From an uncultured Collinsella sp. (GTDB taxonomy: Bacteria > Actinomycetota > Coriobacteriia > Coriobacteriales > Coriobacteriaceae): 64,000 nt of DNA. Below the pieces are notes generated by a model. The model was not told the origin of the DNA. It ran no database searches and saw only the letters and a list, made by a program, of their open reading frames with translations. Where the stretch lies: the NCBI GenBank assembly GCA_934646815.1, contig CAKUEW010000001.1:322561-386560 (forward strand), in the 5' to 3' direction. Shown one piece after another: positions 54,901 through 63,080 of the stretch; position 1 is the stretch's first letter, and the number at the start of each line of letters is the position of its first letter. A program made the translations under genes and the position numbers.

Positions 54901-55532
54901 AGATCAACAACCTGGGTCCTGTGAACCAGGTTGCCATGGAGGAGTACGAGCAGCTCAAGCGCCGTGCCGACTATATCGAGGAGCAGCTGGCCGATCTGGA
55001 AAGCGCGCGCAAGGCGCTCACCAAGATCACCGTGGCCATCGACCGCAAGATGCGCAAGGCGTTCCTCGTGACGTTTGAGAAGGTCGACGCGAACTTCCGC
55101 GAGATCTTTGCCATGCTGTTCCCGGGCGGCCAGGCGCATCTGGAGATGACCGACCCCGAGCATCCGGCCGAGACGGGCATTGAGGTCGTGGCCCAGCCGC
55201 GCGGCAAGCGCATCACCAAGATGATGCTCATGTCGGGCGGCGAGAAGAGCCTGACGGCCCTTGCCCTGCTCTTTGCCGTGTACCGCACACGCACGGTGCC
55301 GTTCTACGTGCTGGACGAGGTCGAGGCGGCGCTCGACGACGCTAACCTGTCCAAGCTCATCGGTGCCCTCGATGTGCTGCGTTCCGATACGCAGCTCTTG
55401 GTAATCTCGCATCAACGCCGTACTATGGAAGACGCTGACGTTCTCTACGGCGTCTCGATGCAGGCCGACGGCGTCAGTCGCGTCGTCTCGCAAAAACTCG
55501 ATCGCGAAACCGGAAAGGTCGTGAATGCATAA
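51996..55532 (+). CDS. smc: Chromosome segregation ATPase SMC
   Basis: An 1178-residue SMC protein that compacts and helps segregate the chromosome with ScpAB. Walker A is GPNGSGKS at 31-38; long coiled coils flank a hinge domain (about 500-660, DDVRGRLGDVLEAPRELEGL). The C-terminal ABC signature LMSGGEKSLTALALLFA and Walker B VLDEVEAALDDAN complete the ATPase head. GTG 51996 has CGAGGAA upstream. Gene order rnc-smc-ftsY-ffh is the classical one. The stop overlaps ftsY by one base. Confidence 0.96.
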   Translation: MYLKSLTLKGFKSFADRAHMSFEPGLTVIVGPNGSGKSNISDSILWVLGEQSAKQLRGQAMEDVIFSGSSARKPVGVAEVTLVLDNSDHMLPVDFDEVAITRRMYRSGESEYLINSSPCRLMDIQDILHDSGLGKDTHSIISQGKLDAILQSRPEERRALIEEAAGISKHKRRKERALKKIKSMDEHLTRARDINKEIARQLRPLERQVDRARKYKELSSRANELTQMLAVDELRSLQSQWNDLESRSKEGAAELELAQYRLSEKERELEKLQVMLEEKGLFVGDLGEQRRHMQDVVGRINSDMRLLEEKGHNMVSRLSDMRGQISGSEHQRRRVVEELEDARAQLEEVTGAHMQAQEDVDAAGPAAAELHERRVALDAQISQLTREQRDVQRVADNAALELAKVKDSLSNAEVEDNMYASRLEQIDEQLEEVTASLESRRDRADELDGALDAARKTQADAREATEVARAALRDLRARESEARNKLSEVRSELASQKKLDARMADSSPLVSRLVGALGDDVRGRLGDVLEAPRELEGLVEQLLAGDIDALLFDDAAALERAGRAALDQKKASGEALLVARGVSGVAAAEGVAGYRLVDRLSVRAGYGPVVEALLGGYYVVDDLATALAAPVVDGVTYVTPDGARVTCGGLVRVGLDAGEASGALERKRRIRELEGLEPDLAAVFEHVSDQVVEANSSVEEARAAEGDAAGEIARLEGERRSLLSEIGRLEQSANNAEVERVRISKRRDQAAEAVRAARPRVDELTCSRDEARAQASDLGLQIAEANDELDRVRRDDSEAAGKLADAKVRLAQTSERLRSLKGRVPDLEHRLEGIDRRIRGTRQASRSLELLRLRVDPMHERYSALLERASDWAARLRDQASLEEADSASLKKTIEDAKAEVARAKEKVDAATATQNEFKVARGKLEVQVEAAIKAITADGTTVLEEALMLPAPTDRDAAERELNQLVRQINNLGPVNQVAMEEYEQLKRRADYIEEQLADLESARKALTKITVAIDRKMRKAFLVTFEKVDANFREIFAMLFPGGQAHLEMTDPEHPAETGIEVVAQPRGKRITKMMLMSGGEKSLTALALLFAVYRTRTVPFYVLDEVEAALDDANLSKLIGALDVLRSDTQLLVISHQRRTMEDADVLYGVSMQADGVSRVVSQKLDRETGKVVNA

Positions 55533-56449
55533 TGGGATTCTTTGACGCTCTCTCGCGCGGACTTGAGCGCAGCCGCGAGGCCCTCAACGAGGTCTTTTAC
55601 TTTGGCGGCGAGGTTGACGAGGATTTTTGGGAGGATCTTGAGGACACCCTCGTTATGGGTGACATGGGTGCCGAGATCGCCATCCAGGTCTCTGACGACC
55701 TGCGCGATGCGGCGGCCAAGAAGAACCTCAAGACCGCCCCGCAGCTTCGCCGTGCCCTGGCCGAGCAGCTCGAGCAGCACTTTGTGCCCGTCGAGCGCGA
55801 CCCGTTCGCCGACACCCCCAGCTGCGTGCTGTTTGTGGGCATTAACGGCGCCGGCAAGACCACCACGGTCGGCAAGATCGCAAGCGCCATGGCTGCCCGC
55901 GGCAAGAATGTCGTGATCGGCTCGGCCGACACGTTCCGTGCCGCCGCCATTGAGCAGCTCGATGTGTGGGGGCAGCGCGCGGGCGTTCCGGTCATCAAGC
56001 GCGATCGTGGCTCCGACCCGGCGAGCGTGTGCTACGACGTGCTCGACGAGGCCGATAAACGCGGCAGCGACCTCGTGCTCATCGATACTGCCGGTCGTCT
56101 GCACACGAGCCCCGAGCTCATGCGCGAGCTCGCCAAGGTGGTCAATGTGACCCGTAAGCGCGCCGCAAACATGGCCGCCGGCCCCATGCCCGTCTACGTC
56201 GTGCTCGTGATCGACGCGGCCACCGGTCAAAACGGCCTGAACCAGGCACTCGAGTTTAACGAGGCGCTGGGCCTGGACGGTATTATCATGACAAAGCTCG
56301 ACGGTACGGCAAAGGGCGGTATCGCCATGGCCGTCGCCGAGAAGCTCAAGCTCCCCATCTTGCGCATCGGCGTGGGTGAGCAGGTCGATGACCTGCAGGA
56401 GTTTAATGCCAAAGATTTCTGCCGCGCCCTGGTGGGCGAGTCCAACTAA
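55532..56449 (+). CDS. ftsY: Signal recognition particle receptor FtsY
   Basis: A 305-residue SRP GTPase with a short N-terminal part in place of the long acidic A domain of Proteobacteria. P-loop GINGAGKTTTVGKIA, GSADTFRAAAIEQL, DTAGRLHTSPELM and TKLDGTAKGG are all present. It docks SRP-bound ribosomes at the membrane. Its ATG overlaps the smc TAA by one base. Confidence 0.96.
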   Translation: MGFFDALSRGLERSREALNEVFYFGGEVDEDFWEDLEDTLVMGDMGAEIAIQVSDDLRDAAAKKNLKTAPQLRRALAEQLEQHFVPVERDPFADTPSCVLFVGINGAGKTTTVGKIASAMAARGKNVVIGSADTFRAAAIEQLDVWGQRAGVPVIKRDRGSDPASVCYDVLDEADKRGSDLVLIDTAGRLHTSPELMRELAKVVNVTRKRAANMAAGPMPVYVVLVIDAATGQNGLNQALEFNEALGLDGIIMTKLDGTAKGGIAMAVAEKLKLPILRIGVGEQVDDLQEFNAKDFCRALVGESN

Positions 56450-56459
56450 GGAGTAGCTA

Positions 56460-57935
56460 GTGTTTGATTCCCTGAGCGATCGCCTCAACGACACATTTGA
56501 CCGCCTGCGCGGCAAGGGTAAGCTGACCGAGGCCGATATCACCTCGGCCATGCGCGACATTCGCATGGCGCTGCTTGAGGCCGACGTCAACTTTAAGGTC
56601 GTCAAGGAGTTTGTCGCCAAGACCAAGGAGCGCTGCATGACCGCCGAGGTCATGGAGTCGCTGTCGCCGGCGCAAAACGTCGTCAAGATCGTGCTCGACG
56701 AGCTCACCGAGATGCTCGGTTCCACCGAGAGCAAACTCGTCTTTAGCAACCGTATCCCCAACGTCATTATGCTCGTGGGCCTGCAGGGTTCCGGTAAGAC
56801 CACGGCGGCCGTAAAGCTGGCCTACCTGCTTAAGAAGCAGGGCCGCTCGCCGCTGCTCGCCGCGTGCGACGTCTACCGCCCCGCCGCAGCCGACCAGCTG
56901 GCTACGCTCGGCGGCGAGATCGGCGTGCCGGTCTTCCGCGGTGACGGTGCGCACCCGGTCGACATCGCCAAGGGCGCCATCCAAGAGGCCGTTGACCACC
57001 TGCGCGACGTGGTCATCGTCGATACTGCCGGTCGTCTGCAGATCGACGAGCAGATGATGCAGGAGGCCGTGGACATTAAGAAGGCCGTCAAGCCCGATCA
57101 GGTGCTGATGGTCGTCGACGCCATGACCGGCCAGGATATCGTCAACGTGGTCTCGACCTTTGCCGAGCGCACTGACTTTGACGGCGTGATCATCTCCAAG
57201 CTCGACGGTGACGCCCGTGGCGGCGGCGCGCTCTCGGTGCGCCAGGTGACCGGCAAGCCCATCAAGTTTGTGAGCATGGGCGAGAAGCCCGATTCGCTGG
57301 AGCCGTTCTATCCCGACCGTATGGCCAAGCGCATCCTGGGCATGGGTGATGTTGTCGGCATTATCGAGAAGGCTCAGGAGGCAGCGGACGCCGAGCAGCT
57401 CGAGGCTGCCGAACGTATGCTGCGCGAGGGCTTTACCATGAACGACATGCTCGACCAGATGAAGGCCGTCAAAAAGATGGGCGGCATGAAGGGTATCCTG
57501 GGCATGCTTCCCGGCGGTCAGCGCGCGCTCAACCAGATGGGTGGCAACCTGGACGAGGGTATCTTCGATAAGAACGAGGCCATCATCATGTCGATGACCA
57601 AGGAGGAACGCCTGCGTCCCTCCATCATCAACGGACAGCGTCGCGCCCGCATTGCCAAGGGCGCCGGCGTGACCCCCACCGAGGTCAACAGCCTTATGAA
57701 GCAGTGGGGCGAGATGAACAAGATGATGGGCCGCATGCGCACGATGGCCAATCAGGCGCAGGCCGGCGGCAAGAAGGGCAAGAAGGGCAAGAAGGGCAAA
57801 AAGATGCGCATGCCCAATATTCCCGGCCTGGATGCAATGGGTCTGGGCGGCATGGGCGGCCTTGGTACGGGCGGCCCCAAGTCCGATATGGACTTGCTGC
57901 GCCAGATGGAAGCGCAGATGCGCAATAAAAAGTAA
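56460..57935 (+). CDS. ffh: Signal recognition particle protein Ffh
   Basis: A 491-residue SRP54. The NG domain has GLQGSGKTTAAVKLAYLL, ACDVYRPAAADQL, DTAGRLQIDEQMM and SKLDGDARGG. The M domain is rich in methionine (MLDQMKAVKKMGGMKGILGMLPG), and a Lys/Gly-rich run precedes a Met/Gly-rich C-terminus. It binds signal sequences and 4.5S RNA; the RNA gene is not in this window. GTG 56460 follows AAGGAGTAGCTA. A strong terminator follows. Confidence 0.96.
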   Translation: MFDSLSDRLNDTFDRLRGKGKLTEADITSAMRDIRMALLEADVNFKVVKEFVAKTKERCMTAEVMESLSPAQNVVKIVLDELTEMLGSTESKLVFSNRIPNVIMLVGLQGSGKTTAAVKLAYLLKKQGRSPLLAACDVYRPAAADQLATLGGEIGVPVFRGDGAHPVDIAKGAIQEAVDHLRDVVIVDTAGRLQIDEQMMQEAVDIKKAVKPDQVLMVVDAMTGQDIVNVVSTFAERTDFDGVIISKLDGDARGGGALSVRQVTGKPIKFVSMGEKPDSLEPFYPDRMAKRILGMGDVVGIIEKAQEAADAEQLEAAERMLREGFTMNDMLDQMKAVKKMGGMKGILGMLPGGQRALNQMGGNLDEGIFDKNEAIIMSMTKEERLRPSIINGQRRARIAKGAGVTPTEVNSLMKQWGEMNKMMGRMRTMANQAQAGGKKGKKGKKGKKMRMPNIPGLDAMGLGGMGGLGTGGPKSDMDLLRQMEAQMRNKK

Positions 57936-57961
57936 CGACTTTGAGCTTTGAGTCGTGTATG

Positions 57962-58010
57962 GCGAAGGCCGCCTGGATGGTATTCCAGGCGGCCTTCGCT
58001 GCTTTTGTTT
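57962..58010. terminator. Strong terminator between ffh and the convergent gene
   Basis: A 16-bp perfect stem, 57962-57977 with 57984-57999, 6-base loop, followed by TGCTTTTGTTT. The symmetric stem lies between convergent genes and may serve both. Confidence 0.88.
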
Positions 58011-58043
58011 GATTGAGCGGTCTGAGCTTGCGGTGTTGTGTCG

Positions 58044-58808
58044 TTAGTGGCAGCCGCAGCCCTCGTGGCCCTCGTGCTCGTGATGGGCGTGGCAGCCGCA
58101 GGACTCGCCATGCTCGTGGGTATGCTCGCGATCGTGCCCATGGCAGTCGCAGGTGGCCTCGCCGTTCTGGACGAGCGTGCCGGCGATGAGGGCCTCGACG
58201 CATGCGTCGCAGCTGCCTTGGGCACCCGCGTACACGGTGATACCGGCCTGAGCGAGCGCGTTGATGGCGCCGCCGCCGATGCCGCCGCAGATGAGCGTGT
58301 CGACGCCGCCGTTGGCGAGCAGGCCAGCAAGGGCGCCATGACCGGTGCCGCCGGTGCCCACGACCTGCCCGTTGAGCACCTTGCCGTCCTGGATGTCGTA
58401 GATTTTAAACTGCTCGCTGCGGCCAAAGTGCATAAAGATGTTGCCGTTGTCGTACGTCGTTGCCACCCTCATGGTGTCGACCTCCTTTGTTGGCCATACG
58501 GCCGTCGCCTTGGGTGTGGGGGAGTAAGAGATATTGCCGCCTTCTATGACAAGCGCTCGACCGTTGACCAGCGCGTTTGCTACCTTGCGGTGCGCTCGGC
58601 TGCAGATGGCCGCCACCGTGGCGCGGGCGATGCCCATTTGCTGGGCCACGGTCTCTTGGTTCAGACCCTCGAGGTCGCACAGGCGCAGCACCTCGAGTTC
58701 GTCGACCGTCATGTCGATAGCGTCGCCGCTGGCCAGGCCATCGGGGGTAAAACCGCGATACTCGGGAATAATCCCAACGCGGCGCAGCTTTTCTCGTCTT
58801 CCCGCCAT
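58044..58808 (-). CDS. DUF134 regulator fused to a NifX/NifB-type iron-molybdenum cofactor-binding domain
   Basis: A 254-residue fusion. Residues 1-95 are a DUF134 helix-turn-helix protein (MAGRREKLRRVGIIPEYRGF; later LNQETVAQQMGIARATVAAI). About 115-215 is a Nitro_FeMo-Co domain (VATTYDNGNIFMHFGRSEQF; GGIGGGAINAL). The last 40 residues are packed with Cys and His (CDCHGHD, HTHEHGESCGCHAHHEHEGH), a likely metal-binding tail. I start at 58808, where GGAGGG sits 3 bases upstream. No nitrogenase genes are nearby, so it probably senses or stores iron, molybdenum or nickel. Two copies of a 12-bp palindrome flank its promoter, suggesting autoregulation. Confidence 0.85.
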   Translation of the reverse strand: MAGRREKLRRVGIIPEYRGFTPDGLASGDAIDMTVDELEVLRLCDLEGLNQETVAQQMGIARATVAAICSRAHRKVANALVNGRALVIEGGNISYSPTPKATAVWPTKEVDTMRVATTYDNGNIFMHFGRSEQFKIYDIQDGKVLNGQVVGTGGTGHGALAGLLANGGVDTLICGGIGGGAINALAQAGITVYAGAQGSCDACVEALIAGTLVQNGEATCDCHGHDREHTHEHGESCGCHAHHEHEGHEGCGCH

Positions 58809-58822
58809 ACACCCTCCAAATC

Positions 58823-58834
58823 TGACATATGTCA
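58823..58834. promoter_or_regulatory. Operator 1, TGACATATGTCA
   Basis: A perfect 12-bp palindrome just downstream of the -10 of the minus-strand gene (-10 TATCCT at 58845-58840, -35 TTGCAC at 58867-58862, 16-base spacer). Bound protein here would block initiation. Confidence 0.65.
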
Positions 58835-58875
58835 ACAATAGGATAACGCGCGGAGTATGCTGTGCAAGTCATTTT

Positions 58876-58887
58876 TGGCATATGTCA
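58876..58887. promoter_or_regulatory. Operator 2, TGGCATATGTCA
   Basis: Matches operator 1 at 11 of 12 positions and lies 53 bases from it, about five helical turns, on the other side of the same promoter. The spacing puts both on one face of the DNA, as for a looping or cooperative repressor. Confidence 0.6.
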
Positions 58888-58982
58888 GTAAATGGGGGCA
58901 CGGCGGCTTATGTTCGCTCTGTAGGGCCGTGTGAGCCTGGGCTACAATAAATCTCGCTTATAGGCGACTGACAGGAGGGTCA

Positions 58983-59831
58983 ATGAGCAAAGCTGATCAG
59001 CAATTTGTAACCATGTGCCGCGATATTTTGGACCATGGCACCACCACCGAGGGCCAAAAGGTCCGTCCGGTGTGGGAGGACGGTACCCCTGCCTATACCA
59101 TTAAAAACTTTGGCGTTACGGCTCGTTATGACCTGCGCGAGGAGTTCCCGGCGCTTACCCTGCGTCGTACAGCGCTTAAATCTGCCATGGACGAGATTCT
59201 GTGGATCTATCAAAAGAAGTCCAATAACGTGCATGACCTCAACAGCCATATTTGGGATGAGTGGGCCGATGAGACTGGTTCGATCGGCAAGGCCTACGGC
59301 TATCAGATTGGCCAGAAGAGCCATTATGCCGAGGGCGACTTTGACCAGATGGATCGCGTGCTGTACGACCTTAAGCACACGCCGTACAGCCGTCGCATTA
59401 TGACGAACACCTACGTGTTCAGCGATCTGTCCGAGATGCACCTCTATCCGTGCGCGTACAGCGTGACATATAACGTGACGCAGCGTCCGCAGGACGACAG
59501 GCCCACGCTCAACATGATTCTCAACCAGCGTAGCCAGGATATTTTGGCCGCCAACAACTGGAACGTGTGCCAGTACGCTATTTTGCTGATGATGGTGGCG
59601 CAATCGGTGGATATGATTCCCGGCGAGCTGCTGCACGTGATTGCGGATGCGCATATCTACGACCGTCACGTCGATATTGTTCGCGAGCTGATCGAGCGCC
59701 CGCAGTTTGCCGCGCCCAAGGTGACGCTTAACCCCGAGGTTCACGATTTCTATGCGTTTACGACTGACGACCTGATCGTTGAGGGCTATGAGCACGGCCC
59801 GCAGGTCAAGAACATCCCCATCGCGGTATAG
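58983..59831 (+). CDS. thyA: Thymidylate synthase
   Basis: A 282-residue ThyA that methylates dUMP to dTMP with methylene-tetrahydrofolate. Family segments seen are FGVTARYDLREEFPALTLRR, the region MTNTYVFSDLSEMHLYPCAYS with the catalytic cysteine (LYPC), NMILNQRSQDILAANNWNVCQY and HVIADAHIYDRH. CAGGAGGG precedes the ATG, and TACAAT at 58943-58948 is a possible -10. It is followed within 9 bases by the dihydrofolate reductase that regenerates its cofactor. Confidence 0.93.
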   Translation: MSKADQQFVTMCRDILDHGTTTEGQKVRPVWEDGTPAYTIKNFGVTARYDLREEFPALTLRRTALKSAMDEILWIYQKKSNNVHDLNSHIWDEWADETGSIGKAYGYQIGQKSHYAEGDFDQMDRVLYDLKHTPYSRRIMTNTYVFSDLSEMHLYPCAYSVTYNVTQRPQDDRPTLNMILNQRSQDILAANNWNVCQYAILLMMVAQSVDMIPGELLHVIADAHIYDRHVDIVRELIERPQFAAPKVTLNPEVHDFYAFTTDDLIVEGYEHGPQVKNIPIAV

Positions 59832-59840
59832 GTGGTGCGC

Positions 59841-60359
59841 ATGAGCTGCAAGCTTTCTGCGATTGTTGCTGTGTGCGACGACTGGGGTATTGGCCGCGAC
59901 GGTGACATGGTGGTGTCCAATCGCGCCGACATGCGCCATTTCGTCGCGTGCACCAAAGGCTGTCCGGTCATTATGGGACGCAAGACGCTGCTGAGTTTTC
60001 CCGGCGGGCGGCCGCTCAAGAACCGCCGCAATATTGTCCTTACGCGCGATGAGGGTTTTGCGCCCGAGGGCGTGGACGTGGTGCACAGTGTGGACGAGGC
60101 ACTGGCCGCGGTGGCCGATGAGCCGGTCGCGTGGGTGATCGGCGGCGGGGATGTGTATCGGCAGTTTTTGCCGTATTGCGCGGAGGCCGAGGTCACGCGC
60201 AATCACTGCGTGCATACCGTGGACACGTACTTTCCCGACCTAGATGCCGATCCTGCGTGGGAGATTGCGCAGCGCGGCGGGGTCGCCACGATTGCCGCGG
60301 GCGAGGGCGATGGGGGCGTCGATTATGAGTTCGTCACGTATCGTCGCCTCGAGGCCTAG
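59841..60359 (+). CDS. folA: Dihydrofolate reductase
   Basis: A 172-residue DHFR. It shows LSAIVAVCDDWGIGRDGDM with the usual start of the fold, VIMGRKTLLSF, RNIVLTRD and VIGGGDVYRQFLPYC with the NADPH glycine motif. It recycles dihydrofolate made by thyA, and the two are probably co-transcribed. ATG 59841 is preferred; two GTG codons just upstream are alternatives. Confidence 0.93.
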   Translation: MSCKLSAIVAVCDDWGIGRDGDMVVSNRADMRHFVACTKGCPVIMGRKTLLSFPGGRPLKNRRNIVLTRDEGFAPEGVDVVHSVDEALAAVADEPVAWVIGGGDVYRQFLPYCAEAEVTRNHCVHTVDTYFPDLDADPAWEIAQRGGVATIAAGEGDGGVDYEFVTYRRLEA

Positions 60360-60481
60360 CTTGGTTTGGCCGGACGGTATCATCGGCTTGGATTGAGGTA
60401 TGGGGGCGGAGCTTGGCGTCGCCTCGTTTAATATGAGTGCTGCGAAATACGCGCTGTAAAGAAGGGTACGGGCTGGCTGCT

Positions 60482-61399
60482 ATGACTGATGCCGTTGAGG
60501 TGTTGCGGATCGATTCGCTCGAGGATGAGCGGCTCGACGCCTATGTGCGATTGACCGAGCGCGAGTTGCGTTGCGTGCTGGAGCCGCAAAAGGGCATCTT
60601 TATCGCCGAGAGTGCCAAGGTTATCGAACGCGCGGTGCGTGCCGGATACGAGCCGGTGAGCTTTCTGTTGGGTGAGCGTTGGCTTGAGCAGATGATGCCG
60701 CTGTTTGATCAGCTGGTTGTTATGCGCGAGGGCTCGGGCCCGATTCCTGTATTCGTGGCGTCGATGGAGCTTATGGAACGGCTCACGGGCTTTAACGTAA
60801 CGCGCGGCGCGCTTGCGGCCTTCCGTCGTCCGCGCCAGATCCCGGTCGATGAGTTCCTGGGCGGCGTCGTGGAGGCGGCGGGGGAGCGCCCGGTGCGCGT
60901 CTGCGTGCTCGAGGGCATTGTCGACCACACCAATGTCGGCGCGATTTTCCGCTCGGCGGCTGCGCTGAACGTCGACGGCATTTTGGTGAGTCCCACGTGC
61001 TGCGATCCGCTGTACCGCCGCTCGGCCCGTGTGAGCATGGGCACGGTGTTTCAGGTGCCATGGACGCGCATTGGCAGCGAGGCGCGCGTGTGGCCGCATG
61101 ATGGCCTGGCCGCGCTGCACGACGCCGGCTTTTCGTGCGCTGCTATGGCGCTGACGGACGATTCCGTATCGTTGGATGATCCGGGGCTTCAGAGTGTTGA
61201 CCGCCTGGCGATCTTTATGGGTACCGAGGGTGCTGGCTTAGGTGCCAAGACCATTGCCGGCTGCGACCGTGCCGTGCGCATTCCGATGGCGCACGGGGTC
61301 GATTCGCTCAACGTGGCCGCGGCAAGTGCCGTCGCCTTTTGGCAGCTGTGCCCGCATGTGAGCAACGAGTACCACTACCAGCCGGGACTGTATCACTAG
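60482..61399 (+). CDS. TrmH/SpoU-family RNA 2'-O-methyltransferase
   Basis: A 305-residue SPOUT methyltransferase. The knotted SAM-binding fold is marked by VLEGIVDHTNVGAIFRSAAA, LAIFMGTEGAGL and IPMAHGVDSLNVAAASAVA. The N-terminal substrate-binding part resembles TrmH-type rRNA/tRNA enzymes (RELRCVLEPQKGIFIAE). The exact nucleotide modified cannot be read from sequence. The ATG at 60482 has only a distant GAAGGG; the frame is open from 60437. Confidence 0.88.
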   Translation: MTDAVEVLRIDSLEDERLDAYVRLTERELRCVLEPQKGIFIAESAKVIERAVRAGYEPVSFLLGERWLEQMMPLFDQLVVMREGSGPIPVFVASMELMERLTGFNVTRGALAAFRRPRQIPVDEFLGGVVEAAGERPVRVCVLEGIVDHTNVGAIFRSAAALNVDGILVSPTCCDPLYRRSARVSMGTVFQVPWTRIGSEARVWPHDGLAALHDAGFSCAAMALTDDSVSLDDPGLQSVDRLAIFMGTEGAGLGAKTIAGCDRAVRIPMAHGVDSLNVAAASAVAFWQLCPHVSNEYHYQPGLYH

Positions 61400-61524
61400 G
61401 CAGATATTCCGCACTGAGCTTTGATTCGGGGTGTTTCGGTCACCGCCTGTCGGTGCTAAGCTGGTCATGGCTTTGGTTTTAAATTGCTATTTTGTTGTTT
61501 GACGTGCGCTTATGGGGAGGGCGT

Positions 61525-62874
61525 GTGGCTAAGAAATCTACGGCTATCGATGTAACGCAGGGTGTCATTTGGCAGCAGCTGCTATCGCTTTGCGTACCCA
61601 TCTTCTTTAGCTCGTTTTTTCAGCAGGCATACACGCTTATCGGTACCTATATCGTCGGGCAGTTTGGCGGCAAGCTTGCCTTGGGCGGTATCCAGGCGAC
61701 GATGGTGCTCACCGAGCTCTGTGTGGGTTTTTGCGTGGGCGTCGGCGCCGGTTGTGCAGTTATTACGGGCCAGTTTTTTGGCCAGCACGATGACGAGCGC
61801 CTGAGTCGATCGGTCCATACGGCCATGACACTTGCGCTGTTGGGCGGTATTGTCGTTTCGATTTTGGGCGTGGTGTTTGTGGAACCCATGCTCGTGCTCA
61901 TGAACACGCCGCACGAGCTGCTGGCAGAGGGTGTGGCGTATGCGCGATGCTACTTTGCCGCCATGTTCGCAGCGCTGCTGCTCAACATGGGTACGGCGCT
62001 GCTGCGAGCCGTGGGCGATACGCGCGGACCGGCGATGATTATTGCCTCGGGTTGTCTGGTCAACGTGGCGCTCGACATTCTATTTGTTGCCGTGCTGCAT
62101 ATGGAGGCGCTGGGTTGCGGTATCGCGGTGGCGCTCACCATCTGCTCTAACGCTACGATGATCGTGCTGCGCATGATGCGTGCCCCGGGCGCGTGGCGCC
62201 TTTCGATCTCTAAGCTCGGCATCGATCCCAGTATTTGCAAGAGCATGATCTCGTGCGGTTTGCCGCTGGGCTTTCAGTCGGCAGCGTATTCGATCTCCAA
62301 CGTGTTGATTCAGGTATCCGTGAATTCGTTTGGTGCCGATGTTACGACGGCGTGGGGTCTTTCGGGTCGTCTGGACGGCATCGTTTGGATGGTGACCGAG
62401 GCGTTGGGCGTGTCGATTACCACGTTCTCGGCGCAGAACTTTGGCGCCCGTAATTACGAGCGCATGCGTAAGGGCTATCACACGTCTCTTGTGCTTTCGT
62501 TTGTGCTCATCGGTGGCTTGTCTGCCGTGCTGATGGTGTTCTCGGGCCCGCTGTCGCGCCTATTTATCGACGATGCTTCGATCTCTGCGTACACCACGAC
62601 CATCATTCATTTCATCGCGCCGTTCTACGCGATTTTCTCGATTATCGAGAACGCGTCGGGCTCCATCCGCGGTGCCGGCGTGAGCCTGCAGCCCATGGTG
62701 CTCACCATTTTCGGTACGGTTGTGCTCAGGGTTATCTGGCTGTTTGCGATTATGCCGCTCGACCCGACGCTCGAGCATCTGCTGCTGGTCTACCCCGTAA
62801 CCTGGCTCATCACGGCCACCATGTTCACCATCTACCACCACAGCGGCAATTGGCTGGGCCGTGCCACCGCCTAG
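61525..62874 (+). CDS. MATE-family efflux transporter
   Basis: A 449-residue membrane protein with twelve helices. The N-terminal half begins QGVIWQQLLSLCVPIFFSSF, with TLIGTYIVGQFGGKLALGGI and AVGDTRGPAMI; the second half repeats the fold (GLPLGFQSAAYSISNVLIQ, QNFGARNYERMRKGY). It likely exports drugs or metabolites in exchange for sodium or protons. GTG 61525 has GGGGAGGG upstream. A single-gene unit; the repeat cluster of the transposase begins right after its stop. Confidence 0.88.
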   Translation: MAKKSTAIDVTQGVIWQQLLSLCVPIFFSSFFQQAYTLIGTYIVGQFGGKLALGGIQATMVLTELCVGFCVGVGAGCAVITGQFFGQHDDERLSRSVHTAMTLALLGGIVVSILGVVFVEPMLVLMNTPHELLAEGVAYARCYFAAMFAALLLNMGTALLRAVGDTRGPAMIIASGCLVNVALDILFVAVLHMEALGCGIAVALTICSNATMIVLRMMRAPGAWRLSISKLGIDPSICKSMISCGLPLGFQSAAYSISNVLIQVSVNSFGADVTTAWGLSGRLDGIVWMVTEALGVSITTFSAQNFGARNYERMRKGYHTSLVLSFVLIGGLSAVLMVFSGPLSRLFIDDASISAYTTTIIHFIAPFYAIFSIIENASGSIRGAGVSLQPMVLTIFGTVVLRVIWLFAIMPLDPTLEHLLLVYPVTWLITATMFTIYHHSGNWLGRATA

Positions 62875-62875
62875 C

Positions 62876-62951
62876 CCGGCACTTAGGGACGTTCCTTTTC
62901 TGCCGGCATCTGGGGACGTTCCTTTTCTGCCGGCACATTGGGACACTCCTT
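62876..62951 (+). repeat. Three tandem REP-like repeats upstream of the transposase
   Basis: Units at 62876-62900, 62901-62927 and 62928-62951. Each begins with (T)GCCGGCA or a variant and continues with GGGACGTTCCTTTT or GGGACACTCCTT. GCCGGC is itself palindromic. Inverted copies lie at 63870-63922, on the other side of the transposase gene. Confidence 0.78.
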
Positions 62952-63080
62952 GTGGTACTATTTCGCGATTTCCTATGAATTCCATTCGCTTTGCCCTGTA
63001 GACTATCAGAACGGGCTTAGCTAATTGGATCGTCCGCGCCTATCAGATGTTGCCCGGTGGGTTTGTGGTGGGAGGATGAT

